DNA of 34,337 nt, taken from Ichthyobacteriaceae bacterium. Its GTDB lineage: Bacteria; Bacteroidota; Bacteroidia; Flavobacteriales; JADGDT01. Both the position numbers and the translations under genes were made by a program. Below are positions 26,674 to 34,337 of the stretch, in pieces; position 1 is the stretch's first letter, and each line of letters opens with the position of its first letter. The DNA lies in assembly GCA_016744755.1 (NCBI GenBank), contig JADGDT010000007.1, positions 3,717-38,053 of the forward strand, given 5' to 3'. The notes below the pieces were generated by a model. The model was not told the DNA's origin and ran no database searches. It worked only from the letters and a program-made list of their open reading frames with translations.

Positions 26674-29600
26674 ATGAAAAAATACCTGATAATAATTATT
26701 CTATTTTCATCTCAGTTCTTGTTTGCACAGAGCAAGAAACAGTTTTCTCTAGAAACAGAAAAGTTTGAACCAGAGCTCATACAGTTTATGAGAAACAAGA
26801 ATAACACAGGTCAGGCTATAGCCGATAAATTCATTAGTGATTATGCCTCATACTCAGCAAACAGTAAAACATTAATAATAGAACTCCTGAATAATCTAAG
26901 AAAAACAAGACTAAAAAAAATAGAATTTTACGATCAAGTTCTTCAATCAATAATACTAGTAGATTCTATTAAAAAAGGTAATGGATCTAATTCTACTACA
27001 TGGATTTCATCTTACAATAAATTTATATCTAACAATAGCAATACTACTAAACAAAAAGAGAAGTTTATTGAAGCCAATTATAATGTTTTAGCAAAATCTC
27101 AACTAAATCCGAAATCTAGAAAAATTAAATGGAGAACTACTGGAGAATTAGTTTACGATTCTAAAGACATAATAAAGTATTCAATAAAGGGAAGTGATTT
27201 GTACTGTACTTCCGGCTCCGATAGTTTGTCCATATCAGATGTGGAAGCTTCTTTTATCCCTTCTACACAAAAGATAGAAGTATCTAATTCTAAAATTTAT
27301 TGGAATGCCCAATCGTTTTCTAAAGATTCATTATACGTAATCGCAAAAAATATTTCTATCGATGTAAAAGATAAGGGTTACAAAGTGGATTCTGTAATAC
27401 TACATGATAATTATTTTTTTAAACATAAAATATTAGGTAGCCTTGAAGGAAGAGCCGAAACAAGAAACCCTAAGAAAAAGGTATACCCAGTTTTTAAAAG
27501 TTACATGAATAGTATTTATTTCAAAAACATTACTCCTGGTGTAGATTTTAATGGTGGTATACTTATTAAGAAAAACACTTTTTATGGTGTAGGAGACAAT
27601 ACTAGAAAAGCAATTCTTCATTGTAAGAAATACGATAGAGATGCATTTTTGTTTGGTTCTAAGAGTTTTATATTTACTAGAGACAAAATATTTTCGCCAG
27701 AAACAAACATCAGTATCAGAATATTGGGTGATTCTATTTTCCACCCCGATGTATCAATGAGTTACAATGTAGTTAGTGCGAAACTAAATGTTTCAAAGAA
27801 CGGTAATAAACTTTCAGAATCTCCATATTCAAATTCGTATAATAATATTGATATGTTCTTGAAATCTATTTCTTGGACAAGTGGTGACAATACTGTTTAT
27901 TTTGATACCGAAGCACACGTAAATATTCCATTTATCTCTAATCATTACTACGAAAGGGAAATTTTCAAACAGTTTCAAGGTCTTAACAATGTGAATCCAT
28001 TAGTTCAACTATACGATGTGTATATGTATAGCGATGGATATGACGGTTTATCTGTGGAATTCATATCAGATCAGATGGGAGTACCTAGACAGCATACAAT
28101 TCACTTATTAATGGAATTGGCAGCTATGGGTTATGTTTATGTTGATTTAGACCTGAACACCGTAAGTTTTAGCGAAAAATTCCTAAACCTTGTGGAGGCT
28201 TATAAAGGGAATAAAGATTTCGATGTTATTATATTTAATACTGTTAGAGACAAATCAACTAAGGGTACAATCAGCTTAGACGATGGCAAAGCTTCTCTTT
28301 TAGAAATTGATAGAATAACCCTATCAACAAAAAATAAAGTATATGTATTTCCTAGTGACACCGTAGTAGTTAATAAAAATCTTAACCTGAAGTTTAATGG
28401 TGAAGTAAATGTTGGTAATTATGAGTTTTTCGGTAGCGATTATTCTTTCGACTACGACGAGTTCAAGGTGGTAATGAATGGGAATCAACAAATGCAGTAC
28501 TATGTACCTTCATGGCGACGTAACGAATACGGGAAGCTCTATCCTGTAAAAGTAATAAATCCTATAGATTCTCTAAGAGGAGAATTATTTATAGACTTTC
28601 CCACAAATAAATCTGGAAGATTACAGTATACTGACTACCCTAAATTCAATAACACAAGAGATGCATATGTATTTTACGACCTACCTCAAATTAAGAATGG
28701 CGTTTACACAAAAGATCAGTTATATGTAAAATTAGCTCCTTTCGAATTAGACTCATTAACAACTATTAGCTCTAGAAATGTTAAATTTTACGGTAGTATC
28801 CACTCTGGAGGAATATTTCCTGATATAGATTATTTTGTAAAAGTTCAGAAAGATTTTTCGTTGGGGTTCTTGTACGATACCGAGATAGAAGGATTGGATT
28901 TATTTAACAAAGGCACCTACAGAGATGAGTTGACATTAAATTTGGAAGGTCTTAATGGTCGTGGAAGAATATCTTACCTATCATCAGAAATAGAGTCTGA
29001 TAATATTGAATTTTATACTGATTCGCTTAAATCTATAGCTCATAGTTTCAAAGTAGATTACACAGTTAACGATACTCTAAATACACCTTTAGGCTTAGCC
29101 GATAATGTTTCTGTATTTTGGAAACCCGAGGCCGATAGTATGACTATCTCTATGTTAGAAAAACCATTTATTTTTTATGATGGTAATGTTAGTTTAGAAG
29201 GAAATCTAGCATTCTTAGGCAAGGAACTTACTGGAGAAGGAGATATCTTATTCGAAACAGCCGAAATTAAAAGTGGATACTATAATTTTTATGGAGACTC
29301 TATAAATAGTAATATGTTAGATTTCAAACTAAGGGAAACACTTGACTCTCCATCAGAAGTAGAAATTAATAATTCGGCAGGTGTAGTAGATATGATAAAA
29401 AGAGAAGGTCGTTTTATGCTACATGACGATAGTGCCTATGTAAGCTTCATAACAAACAAATATATTGCGTATATAGATAGTGTTGTGTGGAAAATGGACG
29501 ATAAAACCATTGAGCTTACTAGTACCGATGAAAATAAAACACCTTGGTTTGTAACAGTAGATCCTACTCAAGACTCTTTACGATTCCAAGCAGCACAGGC

Positions 29601-31032
29601 TAGTTACGATCTAGTTACCGATAAACTAGACATTTCTAAATTGCTAGGAATAGAGGTGGCAGATGCTTTTGTTTATCCTGAAAACAATCAACTAGAGATT
29701 CTTGATAACGGATGGATGCAAGGTTTTGAAAACGCAAAGATCAAAATTGGAATCGGAGCCAACGAACATACTTTAGAAAATGCTAATATCGTAGTACATT
29801 CATCTAAAAACTACTCTGGTGATGCCGAATACTACTATACCGATACAGACAGTATAAAACACCCAATAACACTTACATCACTCTATGTAGATACACTATC
29901 TGGTAAATCTATTGGACGTGGAGATATATTGGCAGACGAAGAATTTATGCTAAACCCATATTTTAGTTTCAACGGTACAGTTGAGGTAAGTGGAGCTTCA
30001 AAATATTTAAGATTCCAAGGCTATTCTGGTATTCAAAATTATTGCGATGATATTGATGCCGGAGAAATACCAATAGAAGGAAATGTGGATCCAAATAATG
30101 TAAAGGTTGAGATTACTAACTTCGACGAACTACCTGAATACTCATTTATTTACAATGGTATTTATTCGGCTGATAGTACTTATTCTGCTGCATTCCTTTC
30201 TACAAACAGAGATTTGATAGATTATGATTTTATTTCGGCTAAAGGAAGTATTACTTACGACGAACCTGAGGCATGTTATGCTATTGGTGGCGACACAATA
30301 AATGGCATTATGCAGGATGAAGTTCGTTTTTACAACGACGAGTGTAGGTTGGGAGCTAAGGGTGAATTGAAATTATATAATCCAGATAAGGTTTTTGAAA
30401 TTAAGTCTTATGGAAACATTGATTTTGATATGAATGCAGAAATTATTCAAACTCAAATGGTGTTAGGTTTGAATTTCGAATTCAATAAAATTATAATGGA
30501 CGAAATACGTATAAACCTTCAAGAAGCAAGTTCTAAAGGGGTATTTGAAGAAGAATCTAAAATACAGAAATTAGGATTTTCTAGGTTAATGAATAAGCCA
30601 TATGGGGGCGATACTGACGGGTTAGGAATATTTGGCAAAGATTTACCTAAGGAATTACAATTCGGCATACTACTGAGCGATATAGAGTTCTTTTGGGATG
30701 CAGATCAGAACCTGTTCTTATCGGGGAATGAAGTAGGTGTACATAACTTTAATGGCAATCTAGTAAACAAAATATTTAATGGAAAAGTTGAAATAAAGAA
30801 ACGAAAAGGAGGAGATGATATTACCATATACATAGTCTCCCAGAATGGTAAATACTTCTATTTTAGCTTTAGGGATAATGTTCTTAATTTCTATACCAAC
30901 AATAGAGATATCATGGATAAATTTGATGCAATTGAAGATGAGGATAGAGAGAAGGAAGTTAACGGTATCAAATATAGATTCAAGAAAGCATCTAAGCTAA
31001 AAGTTAGATCTTTCCAAAATAAATACATTTAA
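26674..31032 (+). CDS. Very large exported protein of unknown function
   Basis: 1452 aa; MKKYLIIIILFSSQFLFAQ signal peptide; predominantly beta-strand-like low-complexity polar sequence with one helical segment. Confidence 0.9.
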   Translation: MKKYLIIIILFSSQFLFAQSKKQFSLETEKFEPELIQFMRNKNNTGQAIADKFISDYASYSANSKTLIIELLNNLRKTRLKKIEFYDQVLQSIILVDSIKKGNGSNSTTWISSYNKFISNNSNTTKQKEKFIEANYNVLAKSQLNPKSRKIKWRTTGELVYDSKDIIKYSIKGSDLYCTSGSDSLSISDVEASFIPSTQKIEVSNSKIYWNAQSFSKDSLYVIAKNISIDVKDKGYKVDSVILHDNYFFKHKILGSLEGRAETRNPKKKVYPVFKSYMNSIYFKNITPGVDFNGGILIKKNTFYGVGDNTRKAILHCKKYDRDAFLFGSKSFIFTRDKIFSPETNISIRILGDSIFHPDVSMSYNVVSAKLNVSKNGNKLSESPYSNSYNNIDMFLKSISWTSGDNTVYFDTEAHVNIPFISNHYYEREIFKQFQGLNNVNPLVQLYDVYMYSDGYDGLSVEFISDQMGVPRQHTIHLLMELAAMGYVYVDLDLNTVSFSEKFLNLVEAYKGNKDFDVIIFNTVRDKSTKGTISLDDGKASLLEIDRITLSTKNKVYVFPSDTVVVNKNLNLKFNGEVNVGNYEFFGSDYSFDYDEFKVVMNGNQQMQYYVPSWRRNEYGKLYPVKVINPIDSLRGELFIDFPTNKSGRLQYTDYPKFNNTRDAYVFYDLPQIKNGVYTKDQLYVKLAPFELDSLTTISSRNVKFYGSIHSGGIFPDIDYFVKVQKDFSLGFLYDTEIEGLDLFNKGTYRDELTLNLEGLNGRGRISYLSSEIESDNIEFYTDSLKSIAHSFKVDYTVNDTLNTPLGLADNVSVFWKPEADSMTISMLEKPFIFYDGNVSLEGNLAFLGKELTGEGDILFETAEIKSGYYNFYGDSINSNMLDFKLRETLDSPSEVEINNSAGVVDMIKREGRFMLHDDSAYVSFITNKYIAYIDSVVWKMDDKTIELTSTDENKTPWFVTVDPTQDSLRFQAAQASYDLVTDKLDISKLLGIEVADAFVYPENNQLEILDNGWMQGFENAKIKIGIGANEHTLENANIVVHSSKNYSGDAEYYYTDTDSIKHPITLTSLYVDTLSGKSIGRGDILADEEFMLNPYFSFNGTVEVSGASKYLRFQGYSGIQNYCDDIDAGEIPIEGNVDPNNVKVEITNFDELPEYSFIYNGIYSADSTYSAAFLSTNRDLIDYDFISAKGSITYDEPEACYAIGGDTINGIMQDEVRFYNDECRLGAKGELKLYNPDKVFEIKSYGNIDFDMNAEIIQTQMVLGLNFEFNKIIMDEIRINLQEASSKGVFEEESKIQKLGFSRLMNKPYGGDTDGLGIFGKDLPKELQFGILLSDIEFFWDADQNLFLSGNEVGVHNFNGNLVNKIFNGKVEIKKRKGGDDITIYIVSQNGKYFYFSFRDNVLNFYTNNRDIMDKFDAIEDEDREKEVNGIKYRFKKASKLKVRSFQNKYI

Positions 31033-31056
31033 AAAAATGGTTCTACCATAATTCAC

Positions 31057-31064
31057 TACTTTTG
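31057..31064 (+). promoter_or_regulatory. Putative -7 box for clpS
   Basis: TACTTTTG (TAnnTTTG). Confidence 0.4.
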
Positions 31065-31089
31065 TATAGTTTAAATTTAATAAAGACAT

Positions 31090-31365
31090 ATGTCACCTAA
31101 TGAAAAAACAAAAGAAAAATTAGAAGTTAAAACAGACGTAAGAAACAATCATCAGATTATATTGTTTAATGACGATGTTAATACTTTTGATTTTGTTATA
31201 GAAACACTAATTAACACTTGTGAACACGGTTTAGAGCAAGCCGAACAGTGTGCGATGATAGTTCATTACAAAGGAAAGTGTGGTGTAAAAACAGGAAGTC
31301 TAAAAGATCTTAAACCTCGCTGTAGTAAGCTGTTAGAATTAGGACTTTCAGCATCAATAAAATAA
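31090..31365 (+). CDS. clpS: ATP-dependent Clp protease adaptor ClpS
   Basis: 91 aa; HQIILFNDDVNTFDFVIETLINTCEHGLEQAEQCAMIVHYKGKCGVKTGS. Confidence 0.93.
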   Translation: MSPNEKTKEKLEVKTDVRNNHQIILFNDDVNTFDFVIETLINTCEHGLEQAEQCAMIVHYKGKCGVKTGSLKDLKPRCSKLLELGLSASIK

Positions 31366-31388
31366 TTATAAAAATCTCTATAATTTAT

Positions 31389-31418
31389 TTTGTCAAGTTA
31401 ATTTTTCATCTACCTTTG
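31389..31418 (+). promoter_or_regulatory. Promoter for tRNA-Arg pair
   Basis: TTTG (31389-31392), 18-nt spacer, TACCTTTG (31411-31418). Confidence 0.65.
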
Positions 31419-31435
31419 CATCCGCAAAACAATAA

Positions 31436-31509
31436 GGCCTCGTGGCGCAACTGAATAGCGCATCTGATTACGGCTCAGAAGGTTACAAGTTTGAATCTTG
31501 TCGAGGTCA
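31436..31509 (+). tRNA. tRNA-Arg (anticodon ACG), copy 1
   Basis: Acceptor GGCCTCG/CGAGGTC; anticodon arm TCTGA-TTACGGC-TCAGA; T arm ACAAG-TTTGAAT-CTTGT; 74 nt, CCA not encoded. Confidence 0.95.
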
Positions 31510-31600
31510 CAAATAAATGTAAATGTATAATTTTTTACATTTTTAAAGAATATCATTACAAAAGCGAAAGCAACTTGTATTTTTAAAAAACATAATTATT

Positions 31601-31674
31601 GGCCTCGTGGCGCAACTGAATAGCGCATCTGATTACGGCTCAGAAGGTTACAAGTTTGAATCTTGTCGAGGTCA
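31601..31674 (+). tRNA. tRNA-Arg (anticodon ACG), copy 2
   Basis: Identical 74-nt sequence to copy 1. Confidence 0.95.
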
Positions 31675-31687
31675 CTGTTTAATGTAG

Positions 31688-31717
31688 AAAAGCTCAACCA
31701 AAAGGTTGAGCTTTTTT
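31688..31717 (+). terminator. Intrinsic terminator after tRNA pair
   Basis: AAAAGCTCAACC-AAAA-GGTTGAGCTTTTTT. Confidence 0.88.
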
Positions 31718-31906
31718 CATTCTATTTGAAAATACAATACCTTGTGTAGCATCACTGAGATCAACGTCAGTTTCGGGGGTGGAGTACAAAAATTATACAT
31801 CTAAGTTACAAAGTTCCTACTTCGCATATCAACATCTAAAACTTTGCAAATATTACTATAATTCACAGAAACAAAAAACTTTGGTTTTAATAGTTCTGGT
31901 TGAAAT

Positions 31907-33121
31907 TCAATTGTTATAATCTTCAACTACATTTTTAAGATTCTTCTTACTAATCTTTTTTATTAGAAAACTAGATAATATAAAGTATAGAATTACAACT
32001 CCCCATGAATTTAGCCAATAATGAAAAACATCTGAAAACTCCGCCCCTCTTTGAGTAAGAGCAATAAAACCTTTAACTGCGTGAGTACTTGGAATTAGAT
32101 ACGACAAAAGAACTTGCCATTGAGGCATTGCCTCAACGGGCCATGAAACTCCAGATAGGAACATAAATGGGATACTTGTAAAAACTAATATCATAAGTGC
32201 ATGCTCCCTCTTTTTGAAGAAAGTAGAAATTGTTATACCCATAAATATAATGCCAAAAATATATGGAGTTATAAATACAAGTACCTCAGCATAACTACCT
32301 CTCATTGGAAATTTAAATAACCTAAAGATAACAACAACAACATATAGCGCATTAATAGCATAAATAGAGAAGTATGCCAAACTTTTCCCAATTACAATTG
32401 CCATAGCGCCTCCTAGCTTTGTGCCTAACTTTACAATATAATTATTTGTGCCTTTTTCTTTTAAAGTGCCTCCTATTAGTCCAATTCCAACAAGTAATGT
32501 TTGTTGTAATATTAAAAGAAATAATGATGGTATAAGGTAAGTAGCATAGCCACCTCTTGGGTTGTATAAAGAGTACGTTTCTATTGGAAGAGGATTTATC
32601 TCTTTATAAGCCTGTTCAAGTTGATTACCCTTTGCTGTTCTCCTCATTATTTCTATACCCGCAGATAGAGTACCAATAGAGTAAGTTGCAGCTGTCATTA
32701 TTTGCTTATAGATAATCATGAATGCAGCATCTGCATAAACGGATACAGTAGCTGTTTGAGAACTTAAAATCTTTTTTTCGAAATCTTGAGGTATAAATAT
32801 TACGCCATGAACTTCATCTTTTTCAAAAGAAGTTATTCCTTCTTGAAAATCATTTGTTTTAGATGCTACGTTAACTTCAAATGTAGCATCTAGCATTGAA
32901 ATTAATTTCCTGCTCATGCTACTGTTGCTTTGATCTACAACAATTACTGGCACATCTTTAACTAATTCATTGTCATAAGCTAAAGAGTACAAAACGGGAT
33001 AAACAAACACTGCTATTATAAACAACATAATTACTCCACTATCTTTGAATATGTTTTTATATTCATCTAACCACACTTTTATGATTAAATTTACTGGTCT
33101 ATATATGTTCTTTTTATTCAA
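31907..33121 (-). CDS. ABC-2 type transporter permease (YhhJ/YbhR-like)
   Basis: 404 aa; N-terminal TM, large extracytoplasmic domain, then ABC-2 membrane core with FTSIPFMFLSGVSWPVEAMPQW. Confidence 0.88.
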   Translation of the reverse strand: MNKKNIYRPVNLIIKVWLDEYKNIFKDSGVIMLFIIAVFVYPVLYSLAYDNELVKDVPVIVVDQSNSSMSRKLISMLDATFEVNVASKTNDFQEGITSFEKDEVHGVIFIPQDFEKKILSSQTATVSVYADAAFMIIYKQIMTAATYSIGTLSAGIEIMRRTAKGNQLEQAYKEINPLPIETYSLYNPRGGYATYLIPSLFLLILQQTLLVGIGLIGGTLKEKGTNNYIVKLGTKLGGAMAIVIGKSLAYFSIYAINALYVVVVIFRLFKFPMRGSYAEVLVFITPYIFGIIFMGITISTFFKKREHALMILVFTSIPFMFLSGVSWPVEAMPQWQVLLSYLIPSTHAVKGFIALTQRGAEFSDVFHYWLNSWGVVILYFILSSFLIKKISKKNLKNVVEDYNN

Positions 33122-33153
33122 ATTAATTTTGTTTTATTGTCAATGAAATTTTT

Positions 33154-34323
33154 CTATGATTTACTCCAATATTTTTCTTTTGTAAGAAGGGATTTTAATC
33201 TACTAGAGAATAAAAGAGGTAGCAATATGAATATCATTAGTGCACCAAACGAAGGTAAACTATAAATTAATGGGAAGTTTTTCGTTTCTATATTTAAATA
33301 GATATTCAAATAGTGAGTAAAAGGAAAAAGTACAGAAACTTCTTGCATTAGTTTACTCATTGCCAATAGAGGAAAAGTTAATCCTGCAAATGAGAAAGCT
33401 AATGATGCATACATAGCACCCATACTTAGTGCTAATCTTATATTTGGGAATATAATAACTATTAAGAATCCCATTGCTTGGTATGCTAATACAAATAGTA
33501 TTGTAGCTATGAGTAAGGCTAAAGTATTGCCATGGTTGGTCATGCCTATAATTCCGAGCAATGTATAATTTATAAAATATGCCTCAAGTATATAAATTAC
33601 GGTATAAGGAAGTAATTTTCCTGTGAGGGCAACAATAAGATTTTTACTCGATATATTATACCAATCATTAGCAGTGGCATTCTTCAATTCGCTACCTATG
33701 GCATATATTGTTGTAGAAATTATAAACATTAATAGCATAACAGCTAATAAACTTGTAACCAAAAAGTAGGAATAATTTATATATGGATTGTATAGAGCGT
33801 GAGCATCCATCCTTATTGGCTGAATATTATTTAATGCCTGACTGTACATTTCCTTTTTAGAAATTCTTTTTTGCAAGTTTATACCTGCCGACATTGTTTT
33901 TACTGTTTTTAGTACCGCTGAGCTAACTCCACTACCTGCACTAATATTGACATTGGAATAGAATAGTACCATTTTTCTTGGATTGCTAGAATATACTCCT
34001 GATTCTAATCCTTTTGGTATTTTAAGTACAGCATAAACATCTCCCTTTTCAATTAATCTTTTACCCTCTTCTAGAGATGTTACTCTATTAGTAAAATTAA
34101 CTTCTGGAGTTGCATTTATCCATGAAACAATTTTTCTAGATAATGGAGAGTTGTCAGCATCAAATATAGCAACAGAGTAGTTGTCTGCTTTCCCCTTGGC
34201 AAACATTGTAGGGAAAAGAAAGAAAGTTAATAAAGGTAAAGCCAGTAACATCCAAATATAGATTGTTTCTGATTTTATTCTTCTTATTTCGCGTGTTAAT
34301 ACCGCTTTTAAACCTGTGGTCAT
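33154..34323 (-). CDS. ABC-2 type transporter permease, paralogous to the neighbouring gene
   Basis: 389 aa; same architecture, FAGLTFPLLAMSKLMQEVSVLFPFTHYLNIYLNIE. Confidence 0.88.
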   Translation of the reverse strand: MTTGLKAVLTREIRRIKSETIYIWMLLALPLLTFFLFPTMFAKGKADNYSVAIFDADNSPLSRKIVSWINATPEVNFTNRVTSLEEGKRLIEKGDVYAVLKIPKGLESGVYSSNPRKMVLFYSNVNISAGSGVSSAVLKTVKTMSAGINLQKRISKKEMYSQALNNIQPIRMDAHALYNPYINYSYFLVTSLLAVMLLMFIISTTIYAIGSELKNATANDWYNISSKNLIVALTGKLLPYTVIYILEAYFINYTLLGIIGMTNHGNTLALLIATILFVLAYQAMGFLIVIIFPNIRLALSMGAMYASLAFSFAGLTFPLLAMSKLMQEVSVLFPFTHYLNIYLNIETKNFPLIYSLPSFGALMIFILLPLLFSSRLKSLLTKEKYWSKS

Positions 34324-34337
34324 TTATTGATGTTTAA

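Overview
AT-rich, Bacteroidota-type DNA, judged from TAnnTTTG promoter boxes, gene content and repeat types. The housekeeping backbone is: dapD 3' end, rpsF-rpsR-rplI, uvrA, an aminotransferase, tpiA, prmA, clpS, two identical tRNA-Arg(ACG) genes, and two ABC-2 permeases. Embedded in it is a ~11.3 kb metal(loid) island (about 4.5-15.8 kb): TauE/SafE permease, a permease split into two adjacent genes, ArsR, a small CPNC thioredoxin, ACR3, a thioredoxin-type arsenate reductase, a His/Cys-rich exported protein, a CusA-TolC fusion and a CusB-like adaptor. The observations most worth following up are: (1) two copies (about 2450-2575 and 20780-20925) of what looks like one structured RNA family, sharing conserved sequence blocks around an unrelated long variable hairpin; (2) two near-identical ATCG-N8-CGAT boxes placed as ArsR operators; (3) a 1452-aa exported protein of unknown function with an internal winged-helix-like segment; (4) a decayed RND adaptor pseudogene at about 24.14-24.66 kb; (5) a permease-like N-terminal remnant joining the ars genes to the RND genes; (6) clusters of palindromic or tandem intergenic repeats. 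No CRISPR array, rRNA, or intact transposase was seen. All family calls are from reading the sequence and from memory; no searches were run.
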